Positions 29,760 to 39,906 are shown, numbered from the stretch's first letter. The stretch: DNA of 64,000 bases from an uncultured Aquimarina sp. (GCA_947501475.1 CANMWA010000001.1:372001-436000); one strand, 5' to 3'. Numbers and translations: made by a program. Notes: generated from the sequence alone by a model not told the origin.

Positions 29760-30539
29760 ATGTACACAAACATCACTACATCTCAAAACAATGCAATTAC
29801 CAAGATTATAATCAATCGTCCATCAAAATTAAATGCACTTAATAAAGAAACCATTCAGGAATTGCATGCAGCATTTAGAGTAGCAGATCTAGATGCAGAT
29901 ACCAAAGTAATTATCATTACTGGAAGCGGAGAAAAAGCATTTGTTGCAGGAGCAGACATTAGTGAATTTGCCGATTTCTCGGTGTCTGAAGGAGGTAAAC
30001 TAGCAGCAAAAGGACAAGAATTATTATTTGATTTTGTAGCCAACCTCTCTACTCCGGTTATCGCAGCCGTAAATGGCTTTGCACTAGGGGGTGGATTAGA
30101 ACTGGCAATGGCTGCTCATTTTAGAATCGCTAGTGATACTGCAAAAATGGGATTGCCAGAAGTATCTTTGGGAGTAATACCTGGTTATGGTGGTACACAA
30201 CGACTACCACAATTGGTAGGAAAAGGAAGAGCTATGGAAATGATCATGACAGCCGGAATGATCGATGCCAATCAAGCATTAAGCTATGGGCTGGTAAATC
30301 ATGTAACCACGCTAGACGAACTAATGCCTCTTGCAGAAAAACTAGCAGGAAAAATTATAAGAAACTCTACTGTAGCAATTGGTGCAGCAATCAAATCTGT
30401 AAATGCAGCATATCAAGATGGTGTAAATGGGTTTAATGTAGAAGTCGAACAATTTGGAAACTGCTTTGGTACCGAAGATTTTAAAGAAGGAACTACTGCA
30501 TTTTTAGAAAAACGTAAAGCTAATTTTCCAGGAAAGTAA
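29760..30539 (+). CDS. Enoyl-CoA hydratase/isomerase family protein
   Basis: AFVAGADISEFA; AAVNGFALGGGLELAMAAHFRIAS; GLPEVSLGVIPGYGGTQRLPQLVG. Confidence 0.94.
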   Translation: MYTNITTSQNNAITKIIINRPSKLNALNKETIQELHAAFRVADLDADTKVIIITGSGEKAFVAGADISEFADFSVSEGGKLAAKGQELLFDFVANLSTPVIAAVNGFALGGGLELAMAAHFRIASDTAKMGLPEVSLGVIPGYGGTQRLPQLVGKGRAMEMIMTAGMIDANQALSYGLVNHVTTLDELMPLAEKLAGKIIRNSTVAIGAAIKSVNAAYQDGVNGFNVEVEQFGNCFGTEDFKEGTTAFLEKRKANFPGK

Positions 30540-30560
30540 AATGTAAAAAATTAATGATAT

Positions 30561-30593
30561 AAACCTCACAAGTTTTCAAAACCTGTGAGGTTT
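30561..30593. terminator. Terminator palindrome AAACCTCACAaGTTTTcAAAACcTGTGAGGTTT
   Basis: Near-perfect palindrome after the 30539 stop; related to the one at 40342-40372. Confidence 0.8.
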
Positions 30594-30676
30594 TTTTATT
30601 AAAAAAGAGTCGTATTTATAATATATACAGATGGATAGATTTTGTATTTTTATAGATACTCTTAAGCCAATTCTAA

Positions 30677-31318
30677 ATGAAAGCACTTTATAAAAATCCA
30701 ATTGCAATTATTCTTACGATACTTGCAATTGCATGTTATATCTATTTTGAAAAACAATTCCCTGCTGTCGACCTTTCTAATTTAGATCCAGGTAATGTTA
30801 TAGCGATGCTTGGTTATATATCAGTTATCATGTTGATTGTAGAACAATGTATTGAGGTTTTTATAGATGACCCCGATGAGAAGGAGAAAAGGAAATGCAA
30901 AGATCGCATTGCTGATATTGATAAATATATGGAAGATATAGAGGCCCCTATAGATCCCATGATGATTAATCCTGAAGAACCTTTAGCAGAAGATACTAGT
31001 GTAGAAAATGATATGATGATTGGGATGGTGAAAGAAAAAAAAGGGTTAGAGGATAGGCTTCTTAAACATGGATTAAAAAGACAACGAAGAACAACCATTG
31101 TTGGTTTTGCAATTGGGTTAATACTTTCTTTTTCGGGCTTGCGCCTTATGTCAGGTATTCTTTTTAGTGAACCAGAGACAGAAGAAGCATTGTTTAATGT
31201 ACAGGTAACTATTATTCAATCTATTGATATTATTCTTACTGCGGGTATTATTGCTGGGGGTAGTGGTAGAATGCATCGCCTTATAAAAAGAATAAAATCT
31301 ACTATAGGTAACTATTAA
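30677..31318 (+). CDS. Hypothetical membrane protein
   Basis: 213 aa with multiple TM segments and an acidic cytoplasmic loop. Confidence 0.6.
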   Translation: MKALYKNPIAIILTILAIACYIYFEKQFPAVDLSNLDPGNVIAMLGYISVIMLIVEQCIEVFIDDPDEKEKRKCKDRIADIDKYMEDIEAPIDPMMINPEEPLAEDTSVENDMMIGMVKEKKGLEDRLLKHGLKRQRRTTIVGFAIGLILSFSGLRLMSGILFSEPETEEALFNVQVTIIQSIDIILTAGIIAGGSGRMHRLIKRIKSTIGNY

Positions 31319-31325
31319 GAGTATT

Positions 31326-31907
31326 TCATTTATAAAAATTCATTTGATCGATATATTCCCATACTTCTTTGGGAAGTAATGGTTGTATATTTTTACCTTC
31401 GGCTATCGATTTACGAATAAAAGTAGAAGAGATCTCCATAATAGGAGCGTCTACTTTGTGAATTTTTTGGTTATCTTTAAATTGATGTTCTATACTCCCT
31501 TCAGAAATCCTTGGATATACATAAATATGATGGTTTTCTAAAATAACCTCATAGTTTTTCCATTTATGAAACCCTTTCAAATTATCTTCTCCCATAATGA
31601 GGTGAAACTGATTTTCTGGATGAATTTCTTGCAGGTGTGCCAATGTATGCACAGTGTAATTAGGTTGAGGTAAGCTAAACTCTACATCGCTTGGTTTTAA
31701 TTTAGGATAGGATTCTGTAGCGCGATATACCATCTCAAATCGATGATGATTGTCGAGTAAAGTACTTTTCTTTTTAAAAGGATTATGCGGCGTTACAACC
31801 ATCCATATTTCATCAAGATCAGAATACTCTGCCATATGATTAGCAATAGCCAGATGGCCAATATGAATTGGGTTAAATGTTCCGAAATATAATCCTATAT
31901 TTTTCAT
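31326..31907 (-). CDS. nadD: Nicotinate-nucleotide adenylyltransferase
   Basis: IGLYFGTFNPIHIGHLAIANHM; ISSTFIRKSIAEGK. Confidence 0.95.
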   Translation of the reverse strand: MKNIGLYFGTFNPIHIGHLAIANHMAEYSDLDEIWMVVTPHNPFKKKSTLLDNHHRFEMVYRATESYPKLKPSDVEFSLPQPNYTVHTLAHLQEIHPENQFHLIMGEDNLKGFHKWKNYEVILENHHIYVYPRISEGSIEHQFKDNQKIHKVDAPIMEISSTFIRKSIAEGKNIQPLLPKEVWEYIDQMNFYK

Positions 31908-31961
31908 GAAAACTATGTTTTCATTCCCATGAAGTTGGGAATCTTTTTCAATATATGCCCT

Positions 31962-32534
31962 TTACCCCAAAAGAAATTTTTTCACTAATTGATATACCTC
32001 TGCTTGTGCTTTTCCTAGATCATCATTGGTAACTATAGCATCAAATTGTGGTGCTGTCGCCATTTCTGTAGATGCCTTAGCTACGCGCATATTGATTTTA
32101 TCGGCAGATTCGGTTTTGCGTTTTTTTAAACGAATTTTCAATTCTTCTATACTGGGGGGCTTCACAAATATCGCCAATGTACGATCTGGATAGATTCTTT
32201 TGATATCCAAACCACCGACTACATCGATATCAAAAATTACATGTTTGCCATTGTCCCAAAGTCTTTGCACTTCGGTTTTTAATGTTCCGTAGAAATTATC
32301 TCGATATACTTCTTCCCATTCCAAAAATTCATCGGCTTTGATCTTGTCTTTAAATTCTCTTAAGGATAAAAAGTAATAATCTTTACCATGAATTTCTCCT
32401 CCGCGAGGTTCTCTTGATGCTGCAGAGATAGAGAATCCTAGATTAAGCTCTTCTTTATTCAATAAATGTTTAACTAAAGTAGTTTTCCCACTGCCTGATG
32501 GTGCCGAAAGTACAATAAGTTTACCTTGACTCAT
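31962..32534 (-). CDS. gmk: Guanylate kinase
   Basis: LIVLSAPSGSGKTTLVKHLL; AASREPRGGEIHGKDYYFLS; HVIFDIDVVGGLDIKR. Confidence 0.96.
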   Translation of the reverse strand: MSQGKLIVLSAPSGSGKTTLVKHLLNKEELNLGFSISAASREPRGGEIHGKDYYFLSLREFKDKIKADEFLEWEEVYRDNFYGTLKTEVQRLWDNGKHVIFDIDVVGGLDIKRIYPDRTLAIFVKPPSIEELKIRLKKRKTESADKINMRVAKASTEMATAPQFDAIVTNDDLGKAQAEVYQLVKKFLLG

Positions 32535-33395
32535 TTATAAAACATTTAGCAATTGTTCTTTGATTTTTTCGAGCTCATCTTTCATCTGTACTACCAATTG
32601 TTGCATCGTAGCATAGTTAGATTTACTACCGATGGTGTTAATCTCACGACCTATTTCTTGAGTTATGAAACCTAATTTTTTCCCGTTAGAATCTGAAGAG
32701 TTTAATGCAGTAGTAAAATATTCTATATGATTGGCTAATCGAACTTTTTCTTCGGTGATATCAAATTTTTCTAAGTAATATATCAATTCTTGCTCAAAAC
32801 GATTTTGATCTACTTCTTCTTTTAAATCAGAGATTGCCTTTTGCAGACGTTCTTTAACAGCTTCGATACGTTCTGGATCTATTGCAATCACTTTTTCGAG
32901 TAATTCGCTTATGTTTTTTATCCTTAGATTAAAATCTTTTTCTAAAGCTTCTCCTTCATCTGTTCTATACCCATCGATTTCACTTAAAGCATTTATAAGT
33001 GCATCATTAATAGCCTTAAACTCTTCTTCATTGATTTCTTCTCTCACAGTCTTTAAAGAATCTGGCATGCGTACGGCCATTTTCATCAACTCGATGGTGC
33101 TATCAGTATTATGAATTGCTTCTAATTGTTTGATATAATCTCTCACAACAGCTTCGTTAATCTTTGTAGAAGTTTCTTCAGCAGTGATTTCTACATAAAG
33201 CCCAAAGTCTACTTTACCTCTTACCAATGTTTTGGCAATAGTATTACGCATTTGCAATTCTTTTTCACGATACTGTGAAGGGATTCTGGCGTTAAGATCT
33301 AGGTTTTTACTATTAAGTGATTTAACCTCAATCGTAATTTTTTTTGTAGGTAGCTGTAGGATGGATTTCCCGAAGCCTGTCATCGATTTGATCAT
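32535..33395 (-). CDS. YicC family protein
   Basis: MIKSMTGFGKS start; IEVKSLNSKNLDLNARIP; GKKLGFITQEIGREINTIGSKS. Confidence 0.94.
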   Translation of the reverse strand: MIKSMTGFGKSILQLPTKKITIEVKSLNSKNLDLNARIPSQYREKELQMRNTIAKTLVRGKVDFGLYVEITAEETSTKINEAVVRDYIKQLEAIHNTDSTIELMKMAVRMPDSLKTVREEINEEEFKAINDALINALSEIDGYRTDEGEALEKDFNLRIKNISELLEKVIAIDPERIEAVKERLQKAISDLKEEVDQNRFEQELIYYLEKFDITEEKVRLANHIEYFTTALNSSDSNGKKLGFITQEIGREINTIGSKSNYATMQQLVVQMKDELEKIKEQLLNVL

Positions 33396-33441
33396 AGAAT
33401 TGTGATAAAAGTTGCACGAAGATAAGGAAAAGAGATAAGTT

Positions 33442-33613
33442 AGTACATAGTCTTGAGTATTAAGTAGTAAGTTTTTGTTTTAAATAAAAAACAGAAAAAT
33501 ATCTAATTTTTATTGCTTCCGGTTATTGTAGAGGATAGATAATTCTATTAAAAACTGTAAAGTATTTATAATAGCATATAAGACATATTACTTTGTACTT
33601 AATACTTTGTACT
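33442..33613. repeat. Imperfect inverted repeats AGTACA.AGT..TATTAAGTA flanking a ~115 nt spacer
   Basis: agtacatagtcttgagtattaagtagtaag (33442-33471) versus ttactttgtacttaatactttgtact (33588-33613). Confidence 0.4.
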
Positions 33614-33622
33614 CTAGTAATA

Positions 33623-34174
33623 TTAAGCCCCAGGATTTTTATCCCGTATTCTTTTATAAAGTTTGATACCCAACATTAATACTATAGATAATGATACGAT
33701 CCCGATTACACCATAAATCCAATTGACAGCATCACGAACCACGACCAGAAAAATTACAGAAAATAAGATAATGGTAGCTCCTTCATTCCACATTCGCATT
33801 TGATTAGAGGACCACTTTACAACATCATTTTGTAGTTGTTTATAGATGTGATGACATTTTAAATGATAGGCGATAAGTAAGACTACAAAGCCAAGCTTAA
33901 CATGCATCCAGGGTTGTTGTAACCATGCAGGCATTAAAATCAATAGCCAAATCGCAAATATGGTAGCCAAAATTGCAGAAGGCCAGGTAATAATAAACCA
34001 AAGGCGTTTGGCCATTAATTTAAGTTGCGTACCCAATATTTCTCTATCTGGTGATGGTTTTTGAAATGCTTCTATTTGATAGATAAATAATCTGGGGATA
34101 TAAAATAACCCTGCAAACCAAGTAATCACAAAGATGAGGTGCAGGGATTTTATGTAGTTATAGTATTCTAGCAT
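33623..34174 (-). CDS. CopD/HemJ-like integral membrane protein
   Basis: YIKSLHLIFVITWFAGLFYIPRLFIYQIEA..LWFIITWPSAILA..WMHVKLGFVVLLIAYH. Confidence 0.82.
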   Translation of the reverse strand: MLEYYNYIKSLHLIFVITWFAGLFYIPRLFIYQIEAFQKPSPDREILGTQLKLMAKRLWFIITWPSAILATIFAIWLLILMPAWLQQPWMHVKLGFVVLLIAYHLKCHHIYKQLQNDVVKWSSNQMRMWNEGATIILFSVIFLVVVRDAVNWIYGVIGIVSLSIVLMLGIKLYKRIRDKNPGA

Positions 34175-34177
34175 GTA

Positions 34178-37100
34178 TTATTCTACAAAAAGATAATTAA
34201 GCTGCAAGGTATTAAATTGAGTATTAAATTTTTTAATTTCTTCAGAAACTAATGTATCAAAAGCAGTTAATTGTTTATCGATTTGTTTAACAAGCTCATT
34301 TTTTACTGCGATATCCTGTGCTGTGGGACCAAAATCACCCATACCTACTAACGAATTGAGGTGCCCAAGTTTATTGGTTAACTTAATAGGAAAGTTTAAA
34401 GGATCTTGATTACTTTTATTCTTGGTTTGATATAAAGCTTTTTCGATATCCCCAAATTGTTTCTGTAAATCTTTAGCCTTTTTTACTAAGTCTTCAGTCT
34501 CAGAATTATCTTTATACTGTTCTGAAAATGCAGCAAGTTGAATATTTATTTTCCGTATTTTCTTAATCGATTTATGTGCATTATCAACAGTTTTATTAAT
34601 ACTTGTGATAAAGTCATACTGTGCTTGCATTTCTTTGGGTGTAGTTTCTGCTCTTGGATCGGCCAAAATAGTAAAAGGTTGTTGAGCTACTTCTTTGCCA
34701 TTTACCTTTAGCGCTACTTTATAATTACCAGGTACAGCCTTTGGACCATCTAGACTGGCCCACCACAGGATCATGCCTTTTAGTTTTTCTGCACCTTTAC
34801 CTCGCATATTCCAGGTAAACATCTGTGCCCCTTTTTTTTCTATCTCTAATTGATCTTTTTTCTCTTTAGCCTTATTGCTAAAGGATTTTAAGGTGTCGTT
34901 TTTTGTATTGAAATAGGTAAGTGAAACCGTATCTTTTTCTTTGTCGAAGGCATTAAGATAAAAATATGTCATAACCCCGTTAGGGTGATTGGTTCCTTCG
35001 GTTTTAGAATCTTTAACGCTTCTTCCGCCCATTCGATATGCTGGTTTTGGTTTAAAGAGTATATTTTCTTGAGTTTTTAGGCTACTATTTAGCTGATGTA
35101 AAACTGTGAGATCATCAATAATCCAAAGGCTTCTTCCTTGAGTAGCAACAATAAGGTTGTTTTCTTTTATAGTAAGATCAGTAATAGGCACAATAGGTAA
35201 GTTTAACTGAAAAGATTCCCAGCTTTTACCATCATTAAAAGAGATGTACATTCCTGTTTCGGTACCTGCATATAATAATCCCTTACTTATAGGATCTTCT
35301 CGTAGAACTCGTGTAAAATGCTCTGGTGCGATTCCGGCAGTAATTTTGCTCCATGTTTTACCATAATCTGTAGTTTTATACAGGTATGGCGCAAAATCAC
35401 CAGATTTATATTTGGTGCCAGCGATATAACATGTGCCTTCATTAAAAGCACTCGGTTCGATACTGTTGATCATCATCCATTCGGGCATTCCTTTTGGGGT
35501 AACGTTGTTCCATGTTTTTCCGCCATCCTGACTAATATGTACCAATCCATCATCACTTCCTACCCATAGTAGTCCTTCTTTACGAGGGCTTTCGGCGGCA
35601 GCAAAAATGGTGCAGTAATATTCTACTGAAGTATTATCCTGAGTAATAGGCCCTCCTGAAGATTTTAATTTTTCGGGATCATTTCTGGTAAGATCCGGGC
35701 TAATTACCTCCCAGCTTTGTCCTTCATTTTCGGTTACATGTACATGATTAGAGAAGGTGTATAATCGATTAGGGTTGTGTTTAGAGAATAGAATCGGAAA
35801 ATTCCACTGAAAACGATATTTCATATCCTCGGCACCATGTCCCATAGGGTTGTCTGGCCAAACACTTACAGAGCGAACGGTTTCTGTCTTGTGATTTACG
35901 CGAGTTAAGAAACCGTCATAGCTTCCGCCATATACTACATCATTATTTTTTGGGTCTACTGCAATGTGTGCTGATTCTCCACCGGCAGTTCGTTCCCAAT
36001 CATTTTCTGAGATAGACGAACCTGTACTTCTATGATTGATTCGTATGGTAGAATTATCCTGTTGCGCAACATATATTCTGTAAGGAAAACTATTATCTGT
36101 AGTTACCCGATAAAATTGTGATGTAGGCTGATTGTGATAGGTGCTCCAGGTTTCGCCGCTATCGTAGGTGATTTGCGCACCACCATCATCACCAATAATC
36201 ATACGTTGGGGATTTTCTGGTGCGATCCATAGATCATGATGATCACCATGCGGAGCACGATAACTACTAAAATTTTTACCGCCATCTTTACTTTTATGAT
36301 ACGATACATTTACGACATATACCACATCTTTGTCTTTTGGATCTGCATAAATGCGAGAGTAATACCATGCACGTTGGCGAAGACTTCTTGAGCTGTTTAA
36401 CTGGCTCCAGGTTTTACCACCATCATCACTACGGTAGACACCACCTTTTTCTTTATTTTCAACAATCGCCCATACACGTTCGCTATCAACGGGTGAAACC
36501 GTAACTCCCATAATCCCAAGAGTATCTTTTGCAAAGCCTTTATTTTTTGAAATTTCTTTCCAGGTTTTTCCGCTATCGTTACTTTTCCATAGTGCAGATC
36601 CATCACCACCAGAACTTAAACTATAGGGTGTTCTACGAGCATTCCATGTCGAAGCATATAAAATTCGTGGATTGTTAGGGTCTAATGTTAAGTCAACGGC
36701 TCCGGCATTGGCATTGGCAAACAAAACTTTGCTCCATGTTTTACCACCATCGGTACTTTTATAGACACCACGATCTTGTGTAGGTTTATAAATGTTTCCC
36801 AATACTGCAGCGTATACAATATCTGGATTGGTAGGATGAATTGATATTCTGGGGATATGTCTACTTTTTGGTAAACCAGACTGCACCCATGTTTTACCGG
36901 CATCTACACTTTTCCATACTCCGTAGCCTGATGATACATTACCGCGCAGTGTTTTTTCGCCACCACCTACATAGATTACATTGGGATCACTTTTGGATAC
37001 CGAAATTGAACCAATAGAGCCACCAAAAAACCCATCAGAGATATTCTCCCAGGTACGACCCCCATCAACTGTTTTCCAGATACCGCCACCAGTAGCACCA

Positions 37101-37288
37101 AAATAAAACAGATTTGGTTTGTTAGGAACCCCAGTGACAGCAGCACTACGGCCGCCTCGAAATGGACCAATTAGGCGGTATTCGAGAGCATCATAAAGTT
37201 CTTGATTATACGTTTGAGAATGGGTTGTAAAAATACTTCCGAAAGCGAAAAAGAGTATACAAAATACCCTAATAAAATGTGAGTGCAT
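34178..37288 (-). CDS. Large secreted VPS10/sortilin-like or BNR/Asp-box repeat beta-propeller protein
   Basis: Signal peptide; about ten Asp-box-like repeats (TVDGGRTWE, SVDAGKTWV, STDGGKTWS, SNDSGKTWK, SDDGGKTWS, TYDSGETWS, SQDGGKTWN, TTDYGKTWS). Confidence 0.85.
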   Translation of the reverse strand: MHSHFIRVFCILFFAFGSIFTTHSQTYNQELYDALEYRLIGPFRGGRSAAVTGVPNKPNLFYFGATGGGIWKTVDGGRTWENISDGFFGGSIGSISVSKSDPNVIYVGGGEKTLRGNVSSGYGVWKSVDAGKTWVQSGLPKSRHIPRISIHPTNPDIVYAAVLGNIYKPTQDRGVYKSTDGGKTWSKVLFANANAGAVDLTLDPNNPRILYASTWNARRTPYSLSSGGDGSALWKSNDSGKTWKEISKNKGFAKDTLGIMGVTVSPVDSERVWAIVENKEKGGVYRSDDGGKTWSQLNSSRSLRQRAWYYSRIYADPKDKDVVYVVNVSYHKSKDGGKNFSSYRAPHGDHHDLWIAPENPQRMIIGDDGGAQITYDSGETWSTYHNQPTSQFYRVTTDNSFPYRIYVAQQDNSTIRINHRSTGSSISENDWERTAGGESAHIAVDPKNNDVVYGGSYDGFLTRVNHKTETVRSVSVWPDNPMGHGAEDMKYRFQWNFPILFSKHNPNRLYTFSNHVHVTENEGQSWEVISPDLTRNDPEKLKSSGGPITQDNTSVEYYCTIFAAAESPRKEGLLWVGSDDGLVHISQDGGKTWNNVTPKGMPEWMMINSIEPSAFNEGTCYIAGTKYKSGDFAPYLYKTTDYGKTWSKITAGIAPEHFTRVLREDPISKGLLYAGTETGMYISFNDGKSWESFQLNLPIVPITDLTIKENNLIVATQGRSLWIIDDLTVLHQLNSSLKTQENILFKPKPAYRMGGRSVKDSKTEGTNHPNGVMTYFYLNAFDKEKDTVSLTYFNTKNDTLKSFSNKAKEKKDQLEIEKKGAQMFTWNMRGKGAEKLKGMILWWASLDGPKAVPGNYKVALKVNGKEVAQQPFTILADPRAETTPKEMQAQYDFITSINKTVDNAHKSIKKIRKINIQLAAFSEQYKDNSETEDLVKKAKDLQKQFGDIEKALYQTKNKSNQDPLNFPIKLTNKLGHLNSLVGMGDFGPTAQDIAVKNELVKQIDKQLTAFDTLVSEEIKKFNTQFNTLQLNYLFVE

Positions 37289-37434
37289 GTTAGCTGAGTT
37301 TTAGTTGAATTACCGTAGCATTTTTATACATGTAGATTTGATGGGATACTAAAGTCTGGAATAAAAAATAAACCCAAAAGATTTTCACGTAATTTTAACC
37401 TTGCATACTAAGTTATGATTGTTATTTTTGGGTA

Positions 37435-38448
37435 ATGCTTCAACAAGGATTTATATTAGTGCTTAGTTGTCTGGGTGTAATCCAGGCATTGTTTCTATGC
37501 TTTTATCTTTTTACTATAAAAAAGGGTAATAAAAGAGCGAATCGATTTTTGGCCTTTGTTTTATTAGGACTAACAATTCGCATTGGTAAATCTGTATTTC
37601 ATAACTACCTTGATGTTGACCCCAGAATACGTAATTTGGCGATTGCTACTATTTTGGCAGTGGGTCCTTTTTTATGGTTTTACGGCAAAGCACTTTTTGA
37701 AAAACAACGTACTTTTTTAAAGCAAGAATATCTACACTTAATCCCTTTTGGGATATTTGTTTTAGCTAGCCCTTTTATCCCGAATAGAGGAGATTTTGCA
37801 TCCTATCTTGCATATGTATTGGTTTTTGCTCATCTTGGTGTATACTTAATTATATGTTGGAAATATATTTTTAAAGCCAAAAACGAAGTCACCGTGCAGC
37901 TTTTAAAATGGTATCGTAATATTGTGATTGGCGTAAATGTGATTTGGGTGCTTTATGTTGGGATTTTATTACGATGGATTCCGTCGTATATCCTGGGAGC
38001 CATTTCTTTTTCATTTTTAATGTATCTGTTTTCGTATCTATTGCTAAAACGACATGTATTTGCTTTAGAAAAATACAGTAATTCTACAATTGATCGACTT
38101 ACTTCAAAAAAAATGCTTCAACGAGTAAAAAATTTATTAGAAGAAAATGAGGTGTATCTTGATAGCGATATTTCTTTACAAAGTATCGCCGAGCAACTCT
38201 CGGTAACTCCAAGAGAATTATCACAAGTCATTAACGAAAATGAGCAAAAGAATTTTTCTGAATTCATTAACCATTATCGTATAGAAAAAGCCAAAAAACT
38301 ATTAGTTAACCCAAGCTATGCCAATGAGAAAATTGCCACCATTGCCTACGATTGCGGTTTTGGTAATGTCACTTCTTTTAATCTGGCTTTTAAAGCCGAA
38401 ACTGATATAACCCCTTCTCAATACAGAAACCAGTTTAAGGTTGCTTGA
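37435..38448 (+). CDS. AraC-family transcriptional regulator with N-terminal multi-TM domain
   Basis: N-terminal TM helices; C-terminal AraC HTH (IAEQLSVTPRELSQVINE..FGNVTSFNLAFKAETDITPSQYRNQF). Confidence 0.88.
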   Translation: MLQQGFILVLSCLGVIQALFLCFYLFTIKKGNKRANRFLAFVLLGLTIRIGKSVFHNYLDVDPRIRNLAIATILAVGPFLWFYGKALFEKQRTFLKQEYLHLIPFGIFVLASPFIPNRGDFASYLAYVLVFAHLGVYLIICWKYIFKAKNEVTVQLLKWYRNIVIGVNVIWVLYVGILLRWIPSYILGAISFSFLMYLFSYLLLKRHVFALEKYSNSTIDRLTSKKMLQRVKNLLEENEVYLDSDISLQSIAEQLSVTPRELSQVINENEQKNFSEFINHYRIEKAKKLLVNPSYANEKIATIAYDCGFGNVTSFNLAFKAETDITPSQYRNQFKVA

Positions 38449-38461
38449 GCAACCTAAATCA

Positions 38462-38600
38462 TTCAAAAAAGAAGCTTTTTGCTACTTGGAAGAAGCTCTG
38501 AGATTAAAATTTTAACCTTTGACCTTCTTCGGAGAACCTCAGAGCTTCTTCGAAATACCTTTTGGCTTCTTTTTTGAACCTTTTAGTTTCTTCAAATAAG
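38462..38600. repeat. Nested palindromic array of degenerate ~21-22 nt units
   Basis: Arms TTCAAAAAAGAAGC (38462-38475) / GCTTCTTTTTTGAA (38565-38578) and GAAGAAGCTCTGAG (38489-38502) / CTCAGAGCTTCTTC (38538-38551), 13-nt spacers on both sides, further units to ~38600. Confidence 0.8.
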
Positions 38601-38734
38601 GTTTTAGCTAAAATGCATCTTAAAAGAACTTCCTTTTTTAAAAAACATCATAATTCGTTTTAAAAATCATGTTTTTTAAAGGGTTTTAATAGATTGTTTA
38701 TGATTTTGCATCCTCAAACAATAAAGTTAGATGC

Positions 38735-39895
38735 ATGAACAAATTACTTTTTTTACTAGTCCTTATTGTAATAGGATGTAGCAAAGCTGAAAAACCTATT
38801 CAGGTTATTTCAAAAACAAATCCTATTAAAGAAGCTATCGTTGATAGCCTAAAGCACCCCTGGAGTATGGCTTTTATCTCTGAAGAAGAAGTCTTGGTTT
38901 CAGAAAAAGATGGAGATCTTTTAAAAGTGAACCTTTCTACAAAGAAAAAAACTGTAATAAAGGGTTTTCCAAGAGATCTAACCGATAGTATACGAGTAGT
39001 TTGGAGAGGTGATAATTCAGGAATATTTGAAGTGGTGTTAGACCCTGATTATAAGCATAATAACTATGTATATCTTTCTTATGCTGCCAAACGAGAAGGA
39101 ATAGGCAGTGCTACAAAAGTCGTGCGAGCTACACTTAAAAATGATTCATTAACACAAATCAAAACAATACTCGAAGCTGGGCCATATTTAAGAGAGTATC
39201 ATCATTATGGTGGCGGAATGACTTTTGGTATTGATCGTAAACTATATATCACTATGGGTGAACGGCTATTTAAAGAAATTGATGAACCCGAAATGCCAAT
39301 CGCACAAGATCTAAAAGATAAACGAGGTAAAATATATCGCCTTAATCCCGATGGGAGTATCCCAAAAAACAATCCCGATTTTGGCCCAGATGCAGTACCA
39401 GGAATGTACGCAGTTGGTATTAGAGCAGCACAAGGTATTGCCGTAGAACCACATACAGGTACTATATGGTTTAGTGAGCACGGCACACGACAAGGAGATG
39501 AGGTAAACAAACTTAAAGCTGGAGCCAATTATGGTTGGCCTATCATCACTACCGGGGGGTATCGAAGCCGAGAATATATTCCTCCAACAATAGAGGGAGC
39601 CGTGTATACAGATCCCCAATGGTATTGGCCCCATACAGTGGCACCTACCGGACTTATGTTTTATACCGGGGATGAGTTTCCCGAATGGAAAAATGACCTG
39701 TTAGTTCCTGGGTTATCAAAAGGAAGCCTTTGGCGATTTAGCATTAAAAATGATACCATCAAAAGTGCCGAAGAATTATTTATCGATGATCGGGTACGGT
39801 CAAGAAAAGTTATACAAAGCCCAGATGGGAAACTGTATATGCTTACCGATGAGGATGATGGTAAGATTGTAAGAATAAAAAATAACACACTTTAA
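38735..39895 (+). CDS. PQQ-dependent sugar dehydrogenase (glucose/sorbosone dehydrogenase family), lipoprotein
   Basis: Lipobox VIGCSKAEK; HPWSMAFISEEEVLVSEKDGDL; GVGIRAAQGIAVEPHTGTIWFSEHGTRQGDEVNKLKAGANYGWP. Confidence 0.9.
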   Translation: MNKLLFLLVLIVIGCSKAEKPIQVISKTNPIKEAIVDSLKHPWSMAFISEEEVLVSEKDGDLLKVNLSTKKKTVIKGFPRDLTDSIRVVWRGDNSGIFEVVLDPDYKHNNYVYLSYAAKREGIGSATKVVRATLKNDSLTQIKTILEAGPYLREYHHYGGGMTFGIDRKLYITMGERLFKEIDEPEMPIAQDLKDKRGKIYRLNPDGSIPKNNPDFGPDAVPGMYAVGIRAAQGIAVEPHTGTIWFSEHGTRQGDEVNKLKAGANYGWPIITTGGYRSREYIPPTIEGAVYTDPQWYWPHTVAPTGLMFYTGDEFPEWKNDLLVPGLSKGSLWRFSIKNDTIKSAEELFIDDRVRSRKVIQSPDGKLYMLTDEDDGKIVRIKNNTL

Positions 39896-39906
39896 TTTAC
39901 GGAAAC

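Noticed and set aside
35318-37170. Additional ORFs on either strand within the Asp-box protein
   Set aside because: They are shadow frames of the repeated DGGKTW codons (e.g. repeated VVKHGA-like peptides) inside a clear long CDS.
38462-38600. CRISPR array
   Set aside because: Units are degenerate, ~21-22 nt, contiguous without unique spacers, and palindromically arranged; no cas genes nearby.
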